Below are positions 15,333 to 24,495 of a stretch of 40,350 bases of DNA, piece by piece (position 1 is the stretch's first letter; every line of letters begins with the position of its first letter). The DNA comes from Nocardiopsis endophytica (GTDB lineage Bacteria > Actinomycetota > Actinomycetes > Streptosporangiales > Streptosporangiaceae). Under the pieces are notes generated by a model. It was not told where the DNA came from. It did not search any database and worked only from the letters and a program-made list of their open reading frames with translations. The stretch lies in contig NZ_JAQFWQ010000064.1 of assembly GCF_027706725.1 (NCBI RefSeq), positions 1 to 40,350 of the forward strand. Reading direction: 5' to 3'. The position numbers were made by a program, and so were the translations under genes.

Positions 15333-16570
15333 CCCTGCCCGAGAGGACGACCTGCTGCATCGCCGGGGGCGGACCCGCGGGCGCCATGCTCGGATGGCTG
15401 CTCGCCCGCGCCGGCGTCGACGTCCTCGTCCTGGAGAAGCACGAGGACTTCCGCCGCGACTTCCGGGGCGACACGGTGCACTCCTCCACCGTCCAGACCA
15501 TGGACGACCTGGGCGTGGCGGAGGAGTTCCTGAGGATCCCGCACCGCAGGGAGACCAAGGTGCGGCTGGTGACCGACGACGGCGAGCGGATCCTGGACGA
15601 CCTGTCGGTGCTGCGGGGCAAGTACCCCTTCATCGCCTACATGCCGCAGTGGGACCTGCTCGACTTCGTGGTGTCGAAGGCCGGGCGCCACCCGGGCTTC
15701 CGCATCCTGATGGGGGCCGAGGCCACCGGCCTGGTCGTGGAGGAGGGCCGGGTGGCCGGGGTGCGCTACCGCCACGGCGGCCGCGAGCACGAGGTGCGCA
15801 CCCTGCTGGCGGTCGCCGCCGACGGCCGCCGCTCGGTGGTGCGCGCCGACTCCGGGCTCCCCACCCGGGAGCTGGGCGCCCCCATGGACCTGATGTGGTT
15901 CCGCCTGTCCCGGGCGGACACGGACCCGGGGCACTCCTTCGGCCGGCTGGGCGGGGCGCAGATGCTCGCGATGATCAACCGCGTCGACTACTGGCAGGCC
16001 GCCTACGTGGTGCCCAAGGGCGGCGTCGAGGAGTGGACCTCCCGGGACGTGGCGGGGTTCCGCGCGCGCCTGGAGGAGCTGCTGCCGTGGCTGGACGGGA
16101 GGTCCTCGGAGATCGCCTCCTGGGACGACGTCCACGGTCTGGAGGTGCGCATGGACCGCATGGAGCGGTGGTACCGCCCGGGGTTCCTCGCCATCGGCGA
16201 CGCCGCGCACGCCATGTCGGTCATCGGCGGCGTCGGGGTCAACCTCGCCGTCCAGGACGCCGTCGCCGCGGCCCGCATCCTCGCACCGCACCTGCGGAGC
16301 GGCCGGCTGCCGGAGCGCGCGCTGGCGCGGGTGCAGCGCAGGAGGATGCGGCCGACCGTGCTCACCCAGCGGCTCCAGCAGACCATCCAGGACCGCTTCC
16401 TCGGGCGCTACCTGGAGGGCCGGGTCGGTGTCGGGCCGGGGTCGCCGCTGCGCCGGGCGCTCATCCGGCTGCCGTGGGTGCGCCGGAAGAAGGCGCAGGT
16501 GGTGGCGGTGGGCTTCCGGGCGGAGCGGGCCCACCGGCTGCCCGTGGCCGGGCCCGCGGGCACCGAATGA
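15329..16570 (+). CDS. FAD-dependent aromatic monooxygenase (PHBH fold)
   Basis: A 413-residue class A flavin monooxygenase. It has GGGPAG (13-18) for the FAD ADP moiety, VAADGRRSVVR (the DG motif) near 163-173, and the second FAD motif AIGDAAHAMSVIGGVGVN near 288-305. It should hydroxylate an aromatic ring or open one using NAD(P)H and O2. It is the last gene of the operon that begins at 9824 and is followed by a strong hairpin. Confidence 0.88.
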   Translation: MTLPERTTCCIAGGGPAGAMLGWLLARAGVDVLVLEKHEDFRRDFRGDTVHSSTVQTMDDLGVAEEFLRIPHRRETKVRLVTDDGERILDDLSVLRGKYPFIAYMPQWDLLDFVVSKAGRHPGFRILMGAEATGLVVEEGRVAGVRYRHGGREHEVRTLLAVAADGRRSVVRADSGLPTRELGAPMDLMWFRLSRADTDPGHSFGRLGGAQMLAMINRVDYWQAAYVVPKGGVEEWTSRDVAGFRARLEELLPWLDGRSSEIASWDDVHGLEVRMDRMERWYRPGFLAIGDAAHAMSVIGGVGVNLAVQDAVAAARILAPHLRSGRLPERALARVQRRRMRPTVLTQRLQQTIQDRFLGRYLEGRVGVGPGSPLRRALIRLPWVRRKKAQVVAVGFRAERAHRLPVAGPAGTE

Positions 16571-16572
16571 CC

Positions 16573-16604
16573 CCCGGCGGCCCCCGGCCGCCGGGGCCGC
16601 CGGG
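16573..16604 (+). terminator. Terminator hairpin of the tailoring operon
   Basis: Perfect 12-bp stem CCCGGCGGCCCC / GGGGCCGCCGGG with an 8-nt loop, 3 nt after the monooxygenase stop. No U-tract. Confidence 0.75.
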
Positions 16605-16785
16605 CATGGACCGAGCCTCGTCCGCCCGTGGACCGGGGCGTCCGAGGATGGCGGGGACCGGTCAGGGAGGGCCCAGCCGGAACGGCGCGGCCCGGCGCCG
16701 TGCGGGGTGGGCCGCCAGAAGCGGCCCGCCCCCGGTGCCCTGCCGGGACGGACACCCCGACAGCGAAAGTGGAGACGAGGCGGGA

Positions 16786-17115
16786 ATGGCGTTTCGAGCA
16801 CTGATGGTCAGGAACATGCGGACCGCCGACGCCGATCAGGTGGCGGCCGCCTTCGCCGAGCACGACCGCTCCGGCTTCCCGGAGCGCCTCGGGCTGCGCG
16901 CGCGCACCCTGTTCCACTACCACGGCCTCTACGCGCACCTGCTGGAGGCCGACTCCGACATCCTTCCGGCCGTGCACGGGCTGCGCGAAGACCCGGCCTT
17001 CACCGAGGTCGACCGGCGGGTCGCCGAGTACCTGACCCCCTACGACCCGGAGCGCCCGTCGATGCTGGAGGCGCGGGCCGAGCCCTTCTACGTGTGGGAG
17101 CCGGGGCTCCGGTGA
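16786..17115 (+). CDS. TcmI-family polyketide cyclase
   Basis: A 109-residue protein very like TcmI: FRALMVRNM at the start, DADQVAAAFAEHDRS, a FHYHGLYAHLLEAD segment near 42-55, and EYLTPYDPE near 81-89. TcmI-type dimeric ferredoxin-like cyclases close the last ring of tetracenomycin-type polyketides. GGAGACGAGG precedes the ATG. It lies 215 bp after the tailoring operon's terminator and before another terminator, so it is probably a monocistronic transcript. Confidence 0.9.
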   Translation: MAFRALMVRNMRTADADQVAAAFAEHDRSGFPERLGLRARTLFHYHGLYAHLLEADSDILPAVHGLREDPAFTEVDRRVAEYLTPYDPERPSMLEARAEPFYVWEPGLR

Positions 17116-17160
17116 TCCGGGACCCGCGGCGCGGGGGCCGGCGCCGTGCGGCCCCCCGCC

Positions 17161-17208
17161 CGTCCGGCCTCCGGCGGACGGCCCGGGCCGGCCGCCGGAG
17201 GCCGGACG
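17161..17208. terminator. Bidirectional terminator hairpin
   Basis: Perfect 17-bp inverted repeat (17161-17177 and 17192-17208) with a 14-nt loop, placed between the converging cyclase gene and the response-regulator gene. It is the longest stem noted in the window. Confidence 0.85.
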
Positions 17209-17210
17209 CG

Positions 17211-17888
17211 TCAGGAGAAGGGCTCGGCGGCCCCGGAGGAGTCGGCGGGGGCCGTGATGATGTGCCCGGCGACCGCCTTGTTGACCGCGTCGATCCGCGA
17301 GACGGCCCCGAGCTTCTTGAAGATGTTGCGCAGGTGGCGCTTGACCGTGCCCTGGGTGATCCGCAGCCGGGTGGCGATCTGGGCGTTGCTCAGCGCCGCG
17401 GCCACCAGGCGCAGCACCTCCTTCTCCCGTTCCGAGAGCGGCTCGCCGCCGCTGTCGGGGAGCGCCGCCAGGCTCCCGCGGGCCACCGACACCACGATCC
17501 GCGCGCCGTCGGCGCGCACCGCCCCGATCGCCGAGAGCAGCTCCTCCCGGGAGGAGCTCTTGTGCAGGTAGGCGTTGACCCCCTCGTGCATCAGCTGGTG
17601 CACGATCCGGGGGTCGTCGTACATCGACAGCATGATCACCCGGGTCTCCGGGGAGGACGCGCGCAGGCGGCGCAGCGTCGTGCGGGCGTCGCCCCCCGGC
17701 ATCCGCACGTCGAGCACGATGATGTCGGGCCGGTGCCGGGCGGCGCAGGACACCGCCTCCGGCGCGGTCCCGGCGGTGCCCACCACGTCCACGTCCGGGT
17801 GCGACCCCAGGGTGTGGCACAGCGCCTCGCGGAACATCGTGTGGTCGTCGGCGATGACCACGCGCGCGGGCGCGTCACCGGGTGCCAT
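17211..17888 (-). CDS. LuxR-type response regulator 1
   Basis: A 225-residue NarL/FixJ-type response regulator. The receiver domain (about 8-125) has acidic residues Asp14-Asp15, phosphoacceptor Asp60 ([11 protein letters not shown]) and Lys110 (YLHKSSS). A LuxR helix-turn-helix covers about 155-215 ([13 protein letters not shown]...[16 protein letters not shown]). ATG 17888 overlaps the end of the kinase gene by 14 nt, so the two are coupled. It probably controls cluster genes, but its operator is not known. Confidence 0.87.
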   Translation of the reverse strand: MAPGDAPARVVIADDHTMFREALCHTLGSHPDVDVVGTAGTAPEAVSCAARHRPDIIVLDVRMPGGDARTTLRRLRASSPETRVIMLSMYDDPRIVHQLMHEGVNAYLHKSSSREELLSAIGAVRADGARIVVSVARGSLAALPDSGGEPLSEREKEVLRLVAAALSNAQIATRLRITQGTVKRHLRNIFKKLGAVSRIDAVNKAVAGHIITAPADSSGAAEPFS

Positions 17889-18570
17889 GGGCGGTCCCGG
17901 GGGTGAGGGGGAGGCGGATGAGGACGCGGGTGCCGTCCCCCGGGGCGGTGTCGACGACGGTGCGGCCGCCAAGCCGCCGTGCGCGCTCGCGCAGCGAGGC
18001 CAGGCCCAGCCCGTCCCCGCGCGCGGCCTCGGCGTGGCCGAAGCCCGTGCCGTCGTCGTCGACGAGGGCGTTCACGCGGCCGCCGCGGACCTCGACGACG
18101 ACCCGTACGGTCCGCGCCCGGGCATGGCGCAGGGCGTTGCGGAGCGCCTCGCGGACCATGAGGTACAGCTCGCTGCGCAGTTCCAGGGGCAGGGCGGCCT
18201 CGCCCCGCACCCGCACGCTCACGGCGGTTCCCCGGGTGTCGACGGTCTCGGCGTACTCCTCCAGTTCCCGCGCCAGGTCCAGGGGCCGGGCCTCCGGCCG
18301 GCCGCAGCGCAGGATCCGCGCGATGTCGTCGAGGCAGCGGCCGACCGAGGCCTGCGCGCCCGTCAGGTGTGATTCGGCGCGGGAGGGCTCGGAGTGGCGG
18401 TAAAGGGCGAACAATTCCAGTCTCCGTGCGGCGACGGCGAGTTCGGGGCCGACACGGTCGTGCAATTCCTGTTCGGCGATGGGGGTGGGGGCGCAGCGCG
18501 GGTCCAGGGCGGGCGCCGAAGCGTCAGGGAGCGACAGGTTCCGGTCTTTTCGTACGGGAAGCGGAATCAC
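17875..18570 (-). CDS. Cytoplasmic sensor histidine kinase 1
   Basis: A HisKA_3/HATPase kinase of about 231 residues. The phosphoacceptor is His37 in QELHDRVG, followed by an N-box ([12 protein letters not shown]), a VDDDGTGFG box and [11 protein letters not shown]. No membrane segment is seen, so it should sense a cytoplasmic signal or respond through a partner. The start is uncertain: GTG 18570 has GGAG 8 nt upstream, while ATGs at 18660 and 18705 lack good ribosome-binding sites and would add weakly conserved-looking residues. It pairs with response regulator 1. Confidence 0.78.
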   Translation of the reverse strand: MIPLPVRKDRNLSLPDASAPALDPRCAPTPIAEQELHDRVGPELAVAARRLELFALYRHSEPSRAESHLTGAQASVGRCLDDIARILRCGRPEARPLDLARELEEYAETVDTRGTAVSVRVRGEAALPLELRSELYLMVREALRNALRHARARTVRVVVEVRGGRVNALVDDDGTGFGHAEAARGDGLGLASLRERARRLGGRTVVDTAPGDGTRVLIRLPLTPGTAHGTR

Positions 18571-18997
18571 GTGGATGCTCCAGGGGTTCGGCCTTCGGGC
18601 GCAGTCCGGTGCTCGGTCCGGGACGGTGTGCCCGGACCGGTGCGCGGTTCTGTCCGCCATGGTGGAGGCGGATCGAAAACCGTGTGAATTCCTCCGATTC
18701 TCCATCGGTAGTGCGCCTACATGTGGAAACGAGGAAAGGGGTCGCTGCCGTCCTTTTTCGGTTCCGGGGGCGATCCTACGACGAGGGTGACCGTGAGGCA
18801 AGCGATCCGTGCTCGGATTGGGGGCTGAATGGTTTCGTGATCTTGAAAATCGGATGTCTTGGGTGATCATCGCGGGGGGAAGCGGTGCGTGATTGTCGAG
18901 TGGCGGAATGCGGCCCCGCGAGGGAATGCCGCGGGCCGCTGTGGGTAGACCCGGTACCTCCTTCGGGGGCGGCGGCCCCTCCTAGGGGGAAGTCCCA
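18571..18997. other. Divergent intergenic region between kinase 1 and the SARP gene
   Basis: About 430 bp with lower GC than its neighbours, especially 18700-18880, as expected for promoter DNA. It should hold the kinase promoter (minus). No gene is supported. Confidence 0.5.
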
Positions 18998-19026
18998 TTG
19001 ATGGCGATTCACCGGGCGAATACCTT
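18998..19026 (+). promoter_or_regulatory. Candidate SARP gene promoter
   Basis: TTGATG at 18998-19003 and TACCTT at 19021-19026 are 17 bp apart, a good vegetative-type spacing. The predicted start site is about 55 bp before the SARP GTG. Confidence 0.45.
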
Positions 19027-19088
19027 CGGCCATATCCCCCGGTAACAGCGGGGAGGTGTAGGAGCGGTACACGACGGCTGGAGGACGC

Positions 19089-19856
19089 GTGGAACTCGTC
19101 GCAGGCAGTCACGGGCTCGTATGCAGAATTCTGGGCGACTTCGAGGTGCGGTGCGACGGCCGCCCCCGCACGCCCGGCGCCCCCAAGGCGCGCCAGGTCC
19201 TGGCGCTGCTCCTGGTCCGCTCCGGCGAGGTGGTGGGGGTGCCCGCGCTCATCGAGGAGCTCTGGGACGGGCGTCCGCCGCGCAGCGCCGTGTCCACCGT
19301 GCAGAGCTACGTCCACCAGCTCCGCCGCCGGCTGGGCGACGGCGTCATCGAGACCCGGCCCGCCGGGTACGTGCTGCACCTGTCGCCGGACGCGCTGGAC
19401 GCGTGCGTCTTCGACCGGGCCGTCGAGGAGGCCCAGACCGCGCTGGAGCAGGGCGACGCCCGGGCGGCGGCCCGCGCCGCGGGGGCGGCGCTGGACCTGT
19501 GGCGCGGCCGGATGCTGGGCGGTGTGCAGCCGGGGCGGCACCTGCGCGGCCACCTGGTCCGGCTGGAGGAGCGCCGCACCCGCGCACTGGAACTGCGCCT
19601 GCAGGCCGAGATGGAGCTGGGGCGCCACCGCGAGCTCGTCGCCGAGCTGCGCGAGGTGGTGGCCGCGCACCCGCTGAACGAGTGGTTCCACGGGCTGCTG
19701 ATCGAGGCGCTGCGCCGCTCCGGCCGCCGCAAGGAGGCCCTCGACGCCTACCAGGACCTGCGCCGGGTGCTCCGCGACGAGCTGGGGCTGGACCCCGCAC
19801 CCGAGCTCCAGCACCTGCAGCGCGAGGTGCTCTCCGGCGCGGTCCCGTCGGCCTGA
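19089..19856 (+). CDS. SARP-family pathway activator
   Basis: A 255-residue Streptomyces antibiotic regulatory protein. The N-terminal OmpR-type winged helix (about 10-100) includes RILGDFEVRCDGRP, KARQVLALLL and STVQSYVHQLRRRLG. The bacterial transcriptional activation domain (about 105-245) ends LDAYQDLRRVLRDELGLDPA. There is no ATPase or TPR extension, so this is a small ActII-ORF4-like activator, the most likely direct switch for the PKS genes. GTG 19089 has GGAGG upstream. A candidate target with 11-bp-spaced repeats precedes the cupin/KS operon at 26292-26320. Confidence 0.92.
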   Translation: MELVAGSHGLVCRILGDFEVRCDGRPRTPGAPKARQVLALLLVRSGEVVGVPALIEELWDGRPPRSAVSTVQSYVHQLRRRLGDGVIETRPAGYVLHLSPDALDACVFDRAVEEAQTALEQGDARAAARAAGAALDLWRGRMLGGVQPGRHLRGHLVRLEERRTRALELRLQAEMELGRHRELVAELREVVAAHPLNEWFHGLLIEALRRSGRRKEALDAYQDLRRVLRDELGLDPAPELQHLQREVLSGAVPSA

Positions 19857-19892
19857 CCCGCGGGCCGGGCCCCGCGGGAGGGGCCGTGCGGA

Positions 19893-19922
19893 AAGGGGCG
19901 GCGGGGCATCCCGCCGCCCCTT
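19893..19922. terminator. Bidirectional terminator hairpin
   Basis: Perfect 13-bp stem AAGGGGCGGCGGG / CCCGCCGCCCCTT with loop GCAT. It separates the SARP gene from the converging PKS set 1 operon; flanking AA/TT give partial A and U tracts on both strands. Confidence 0.85.
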
Positions 19923-19946
19923 CCGGCGCGCCTCAGGCGGTGCGCC

Positions 19947-20306
19947 TCACACGGCGCGGCGGCTGCGCACCCGGTAGACGAACGGGTTCGACACCGCGAT
20001 CCGGCCGATCGCGCGCATGTGCTCCCGGGCGTCCTCGCGCTCCAGCATCGCGAGGAAGTCCGCCTCGCTCCGCCACTCCGAATAGTTGGTGACCCGGGTG
20101 CCGTCCAGGCTGGTGTGGACGGTGGCCGACACGATCCCGGGCACGGCGTGCATCACCTCGTCCCAGGCCGTCTCGATCATCTCCGCCAGGCGCTCCTGGT
20201 CCTCGGGGGCCACCACGAAGACGTTGATCATCACCACGCCGTCCGCGGCGCCTCCGCCGGCCGCCGCGGGGCCCGCCGCCGGAGCGGCGCCCGTGTCCGG
20301 ACTCAT
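19947..20306 (-). CDS. ABM-family protein 3
   Basis: A 119-residue protein: a Gly/Ala-rich leader of about 25 residues, then an ABM domain with VMINVFVVAPED, GIVSATVHTSLDGTRV and NYSEWRSEADFLAM. It is a likely quinone-forming or hydroxylating accessory enzyme. AGGAGG precedes ATG 20306. The start overlaps the upstream methyltransferase by 4 nt, so it is the last gene of the PKS set 1 operon. Confidence 0.8.
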   Translation of the reverse strand: MSPDTGAAPAAGPAAAGGGAADGVVMINVFVVAPEDQERLAEMIETAWDEVMHAVPGIVSATVHTSLDGTRVTNYSEWRSEADFLAMLEREDAREHMRAIGRIAVSNPFVYRVRSRRAV

Positions 20307-21367
20307 CGCGCCCCTCCTTCCGCTCCCGCGTCCCCGGCGGCCCGGGGCCGGGCGACGACCAGGGTGTCCAGCGGTCCGGCCGGGCCGACCCGCTCGACCC
20401 GCAGCCCCGCCTCCTCCATCCACCCCCGGCACTCGTCCACCGTGTACTCCCGACCCCCGTCCGAGGAGAGCAGCATGTTCAGGCTGCCCAGCAGGCTCAG
20501 CGCCGGCCCGCGGCGGTCCCCGCCGATCATCCGGTCGTAGACCAGGACGGCGCCGCTGGGCCCCACGGCGCCGGCCGCCCGGCGCAGCAGCTCCGTCCGG
20601 TCCCCGTCGCCGAAGTAGTGCAGCATGTGCCCCAGGACCACGGCGTCGGCCCGCGGCAGCGGGTCGGCGAGCAGGTCGGCGGCGTGGAACGCCACCTGCC
20701 CCGTGGTGCCCAGGCGGTCCATGTGCCGCTCGAAGAGCGGGGCGGTCTCCGGCAGGTCCACGCACACGGCCTTCAGGTGCGGGTGCGCGCGCACCAGCCC
20801 GGCCGCCAGGTTCCCGCGGGCCCCGCCGAAGTCGGCGACGACCTCCACCCCGGACCAGTCCAGGCCGGCGGCGATCGCCCGCGCCGCCTCCGCGTTCACC
20901 GCGTCCATCGCGCCCATGAACCGGTCGGCGAGGTCGGGGTCGCGGTAGCCCTGGAGGAAGGCGGGGTCCTCGGGCACCTGCGGCCGCCCCGTGCGCAGGG
21001 CCTCGGTGAGGCGGCCCCACAGCGGGTACAGCGCGGCGTCCGCCAGCCGGGCGTAGCCGCCCACGTAGCCGGGGGCGGCGGCGTCCAGGTGGGCCGCCGA
21101 CTCCGGGGTGCACCGGTACCGCCCGTCCTCGCGCTCCAGCAGGTCCAGGGCCACCAGCGCGTCGAGGAAGTCCTCCCCGCCCCGGGGGTGGATCCCCAGG
21201 TCGGCGCAGAGCTCGTCGGCGGTGGCGGGCCCACGGGCCACCCGGGTGAACAGGTCGAGCTCCACGGCGGCCATCCGCGCCCGGGACCCGTAGAAGGCCA
21301 TGGCCAGCTCCAGGATCCGTCCCGGCCCGGCGCCCGCCTCCGACGCGGGCGCGCTCCGTTCATGCAC
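20303..21367 (-). CDS. SAM-dependent O-methyltransferase 1
   Basis: A 354-residue protein of the acetylserotonin O-methyltransferase/TcmN-C-terminal type. An N-terminal dimerisation winged helix precedes the SAM site VADFGGARGNLAAGL near 176-190. The expected acidic residue VCVDLPE follows near 204, and LGHMLHYFGDGD near 238-249 is the catalytic-region motif. It should methylate a phenolic hydroxyl. GTG 21367 is preferred because GGAGGAG lies about 6 nt upstream; ATG 21382 would add five residues. It starts 37 bp after methyltransferase 2. Confidence 0.87.
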   Translation of the reverse strand: MHERSAPASEAGAGPGRILELAMAFYGSRARMAAVELDLFTRVARGPATADELCADLGIHPRGGEDFLDALVALDLLEREDGRYRCTPESAAHLDAAAPGYVGGYARLADAALYPLWGRLTEALRTGRPQVPEDPAFLQGYRDPDLADRFMGAMDAVNAEAARAIAAGLDWSGVEVVADFGGARGNLAAGLVRAHPHLKAVCVDLPETAPLFERHMDRLGTTGQVAFHAADLLADPLPRADAVVLGHMLHYFGDGDRTELLRRAAGAVGPSGAVLVYDRMIGGDRRGPALSLLGSLNMLLSSDGGREYTVDECRGWMEEAGLRVERVGPAGPLDTLVVARPRAAGDAGAEGGAR

Positions 21368-21404
21368 GGCGTCTCCTCCCATCCGGTCCGTCCTCCGCCG
21401 CCGC

Positions 21405-22466
21405 TCAGACCGGGCGGCACTCGTGGGCCGCCCATCGGCCGGTGACCGGGGCGCCGTCGAGCGCGAACCCCGCCTCGGCGGCCAGCGCCGCCCACTGGTC
21501 GGCGTCGCGCATCCGGCCCCCGAAGATCAGCAGGAGGTCGATGTCGATGAAGCGCCCGAAGTCCCAGGAGTTCGGCGGCGCGGCGATCTGCTCCACCGCG
21601 AACAGCGGGGCGCCCGAGTCGCCGATCGCCTTGCGCACGGCGCGCAGGATCGTCAGCGCGTCCCCGTCGTCCCAGTTGTGCACGATCCCCTTCATCACGT
21701 AGGCGTCGCACCCCTCGGGCAGCGGGTCGGTGCGGAAGTCGCCGGGGACGAACGTGACGCGGTCGGCGCAGCCGTACTCCTCAAGGGCGCGGCGGGTCTC
21801 CTCCATCCGCGAGGGGAGCTCGAACAGCACCCCCTCGGCCTCGGGGCTGCGCCGCAGCAGCGCACTGAGAAAGGCCCCGTCGCCGCCGCCGATGTCGGCG
21901 ATGCGGCGGAACCGCTCGGGCCGGACGGCGGCGACGTACTCCTCCTCCAGGCGCCGGTTCATCCCGTTGAGGACGCCGTACACCCGGGTCGCCGTCTCGG
22001 GGCGCTCCTCCAGGTACTCCCACAGGCCGGACCCCAGGGCCTCGGGCACCGCGGGCTCACCGGTGCGCACCGCGTGCATGATCGCGCCGTAGGTGCGCCA
22101 CTGCAGTTCCATGCCGTTGTACAGGACCAGCGGAAGCACGCTCCCCGGCGCGTCCTCCCTCAGCCCCTCGGACAGCTCGGTGGGTCCGAACGACGGGCCC
22201 GGCAGCTCGCGGAACACGCCCACCGAGGCGGCGCAGCGCAGCAGCCGCAGCAGCGCGTCCGGGTGGGCCCCGGCGCGGCGGGCCAGCTCCTCCGCGGACA
22301 CCGGCCCGTCCGCGACCATGTCGGCCACGCGCAGCTCGCCCAGGGCGCGCACCACGTGCGCCAGGCGCATCCCCCCGGCGAGCAGCAGGAGGCGCTGCGC
22401 CCGGGGGTCGTCCTGGAGCAGGGCGGGGGCGCCGCCCCGCCCGCGGTCGGCGACGGCCTCAGACAC
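21405..22466 (-). CDS. SAM-dependent O-methyltransferase 2
   Basis: A 353-residue methyltransferase of the same family as its neighbour but clearly diverged from it. It has IADIGGGDGAFLSALLRR near 190-207, VMKGIVHNWDDGDA (catalytic His region) near 261-274, and an N-terminal winged helix (VADGPVSAEELARRAG). It is probably a regiospecific phenol O-methyltransferase. The GTG start overlaps the aromatase/cyclase stop by 8 nt. Confidence 0.88.
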   Translation of the reverse strand: MSEAVADRGRGGAPALLQDDPRAQRLLLLAGGMRLAHVVRALGELRVADMVADGPVSAEELARRAGAHPDALLRLLRCAASVGVFRELPGPSFGPTELSEGLREDAPGSVLPLVLYNGMELQWRTYGAIMHAVRTGEPAVPEALGSGLWEYLEERPETATRVYGVLNGMNRRLEEEYVAAVRPERFRRIADIGGGDGAFLSALLRRSPEAEGVLFELPSRMEETRRALEEYGCADRVTFVPGDFRTDPLPEGCDAYVMKGIVHNWDDGDALTILRAVRKAIGDSGAPLFAVEQIAAPPNSWDFGRFIDIDLLLIFGGRMRDADQWAALAAEAGFALDGAPVTGRWAAHECRPV

Positions 22467-22932
22467 CGGCCTTCCCGCCCTTCACCGCGGCGACCCGCTC
22501 CACGGCGGCCTTGATGTGCCGCATCTGCTCGGGGCTGGTGCGGTTCAGGTGCGCCGTCATCCTCTCGTCGTCGAACGGCGCGTCCTCGCGCACCTCGAAG
22601 TCCTGCACCCAGCGCATCCGGGTGCCCTCCGGGACCTCGGTGAACTCCCAGAACAGGTGCATGAACTTGAACGGGCCGCGCTCGATGCGCTGCGCCCGCA
22701 CCGTGTGCTCGGCGGGGTCCGGGATCCGCTCGGACACCCAGCTCCACTGCTGGCCGTCGTCGTTGGGGTGGGTGGTCAGGCGGAACCGGATCCTGCCCCC
22801 GGCCCGCTCCAGCACCGTGGCCTCGGCGTACTCGGTAAACAGGGTGGGCCAGGACTCGATGTCGTTGGTCATGGTCCACACCACGTGCAGCGGGGCGTCG
22901 ATGACGACGGAGTTGTCGGTGTGTCCGGACAT
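22459..22932 (-). CDS. Monodomain TcmN-like aromatase/cyclase
   Basis: A 157-residue START/SRPBCC-fold cyclase. Diagnostic segments are the N-terminal SVVIDAPLHVVWTMTNDIESWP, YAEATVLER, and RMRWVQDFEVREDAP. This non-duplicated type handles C9-C14 first-ring closure in non-reduced polyketides such as tetracenomycin and pentangular polyphenols, unlike the didomain forms used after C9 ketoreduction. It lies 2 nt downstream of the ACP gene. The position after ACP matches the tcm and whiE gene orders. Confidence 0.92.
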   Translation of the reverse strand: MSGHTDNSVVIDAPLHVVWTMTNDIESWPTLFTEYAEATVLERAGGRIRFRLTTHPNDDGQQWSWVSERIPDPAEHTVRAQRIERGPFKFMHLFWEFTEVPEGTRMRWVQDFEVREDAPFDDERMTAHLNRTSPEQMRHIKAAVERVAAVKGGKAGV

Positions 22933-22934
22933 GG

Positions 22935-23189
22935 TCAGGCACCTGCCAATCGCTCGTTGACGTAATCGATGGTCAGCCGGGGGGTGGTCAGCTCGGCGAT
23001 CTCCTCGTCGGGGATCGCCACCCCGAACTCCTGCTCGACCAGCACGGCGACCTCCAGCAGAGCCAGAGAGTCGTAGCCGATGTCGGTGAAGGGGGTGGAC
23101 ATGATGTCGCCGTCCAGGTCGACGCCGTCGTCGACGCCCACCCCCTCGCGGAGCAGCCGGGTCAGGTCGTCGAGGGTGAACACGGGCAT
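22935..23189 (-). CDS. Acyl carrier protein 1 (set 1)
   Basis: An 84-residue type II PKS ACP. The phosphopantetheine attachment site is Ser41 in DIGYDSLALLE, the standard motif of aromatic PKS carriers. The protein has the expected four-helix length, ending at IDYVNERL. It lies 55 bp after CLF1 and 2 bp before the aromatase/cyclase. No phosphopantetheinyl transferase gene is in the window. Confidence 0.94.
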   Translation of the reverse strand: MPVFTLDDLTRLLREGVGVDDGVDLDGDIMSTPFTDIGYDSLALLEVAVLVEQEFGVAIPDEEIAELTTPRLTIDYVNERLAGA

Positions 23190-23244
23190 GGAACTCCAAT
23201 CCGTGCGGTGCCGGGGTCGGCCGGCCGCCGCGGGGCGGCCGGGG

Positions 23245-24495
23245 TCAGCGGGGCTCCTCCGGGGCGCGGACGACCAGGGCGGCGTTGAACCCGCCCTCGC
23301 CCCGGGCCAGGACCAGGGCGGCGCGCACCGGCGTCTCGCGCGGGGCGTCCAGCACCAGGTCGAGGCCGTCGTCGGGGCGGTCGGCGGGCACCCCCGCGGT
23401 CGGGGGGAGGACGCCGTGCCGGACCGCCAGGAGCGCGGCGGCGGTGTCCAGCGGCGCCCCTCCCGCGTAGATCCGGCCGGTCAGCGTCTTGGGCGCGGTC
23501 ACCGGGACCCCGCGGGGCCCGAAAAGCCCCCGCAGCGCCTCGGCCTCCTCCCGGTCCCGCACCGGGTCCCCGGCGGCGTCGGCGAACACCGCGTCCACCT
23601 GCTCGGGGGCCAGGCGCGCCTCGGCCAGCGCCCGCTCGGCGGCCCGGCGCAGGCCGGGCGGCCGGGGGGACCCCGGCGGCGGGTCGAAGGTCGCGGCGTA
23701 GCCGCTGATCCGCCCGTAGGGGACCGCGCCCCGGGCGCGCGCCGCCTCCGGGCGCTCCATCACCAGGATCGCCCCGCCCTCGCCGGGCACGTGCCCCTCG
23801 GCGTCGGGGGAGAAGGGGCGGTAGGCCCGGCGCGGGTCGTCGCAGCGGCTCAGCCGGGCGCCCGCCAGCTGCGGCACGAACCCCCACGGGCACAGCGAGG
23901 CGTCGGTGCCCCCGGTCAGGGCGGCGTCGATGCGGTCCTCGCGCAGCAGCCGCCGCGCCCGGCCCAGGGCGTCCAGCCCGCCGGCCTGCTCGGTGGCCAG
24001 GACGCCGCAGGGGCCGCGCATCCCGTGGCGGATGGACAGCTGCCCGGTGGTGGCCGCGTAGAACCAGGCGATGGACTGGTACGCGCCCACGTGTCTGGGC
24101 CCCTTGCGCCAGAGGTTGTCCAGCTCCCGCTGGCCGAACTCGAAGCCGCCGGAGGAGTTCGCGGTGATCACCGAGGCCCGGTACTCCGGCAGCGACTCAG
24201 GGTCCAGCCCGGCCTCGTGCAGCGCCCACTCGGCCGCGGTGAAGGCCATGTGGGTCATCCGGTCGGTCTGCTTGATGAGCCGGCTCGGCAGGTGCTCCTC
24301 GGCGACGAACCCGGTGGCCTCCCCGGCCAGCCGCACCGGGTAGGACGATGCGTCGAACCGGGTCACCGCGTCGATGCCGCTCTTGCCGGAGAGCGCGGAC
24401 TGCCAGTAGGCGTCGGTGCCCACGCCGTTGGGGGCGATCGCACCGATACCGGTGACCACGGGGTCGGCGGCCGGGGCCGCTCCGGGGGACGTCAC
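23245..24495 (-). CDS. Chain length factor 1 (KS-beta, set 1)
   Basis: A 416-residue ketosynthase-like partner subunit. The KS active-site Cys is replaced by Gln170 in [12 protein letters not shown], the usual CLF signature. [10 protein letters not shown] at 116-125 and YQSIAWFYA at 139-147 match aromatic PKS CLFs. It pairs with KS-alpha1 to set chain length and generate acetyl starter from malonyl. The frame is open far upstream, but GTG 24495 overlaps the KS-alpha stop by 4 nt, the conserved coupling of these genes. Confidence 0.94.
   Translation of the reverse strand: MTSPGAAPAADPVVTGIGAIAPNGVGTDAYWQSALSGKSGIDAVTRFDASSYPVRLAGEATGFVAEEHLPSRLIKQTDRMTHMAFTAAEWALHEAGLDPESLPEYRASVITANSSGGFEFGQRELDNLWRKGPRHVGAYQSIAWFYAATTGQLSIRHGMRGPCGVLATEQAGGLDALGRARRLLREDRIDAALTGGTDASLCPWGFVPQLAGARLSRCDDPRRAYRPFSPDAEGHVPGEGGAILVMERPEAARARGAVPYGRISGYAATFDPPPGSPRPPGLRRAAERALAEARLAPEQVDAVFADAAGDPVRDREEAEALRGLFGPRGVPVTAPKTLTGRIYAGGAPLDTAAALLAVRHGVLPPTAGVPADRPDDGLDLVLDAPRETPVRAALVLARGEGGFNAALVVRAPEEPR

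Noticed and set aside
18571-18870. N-terminal extension of kinase 1 to 331 residues
   Set aside because: The extra residues do not look conserved, contain no membrane segment, and their ATGs lack ribosome-binding sites.
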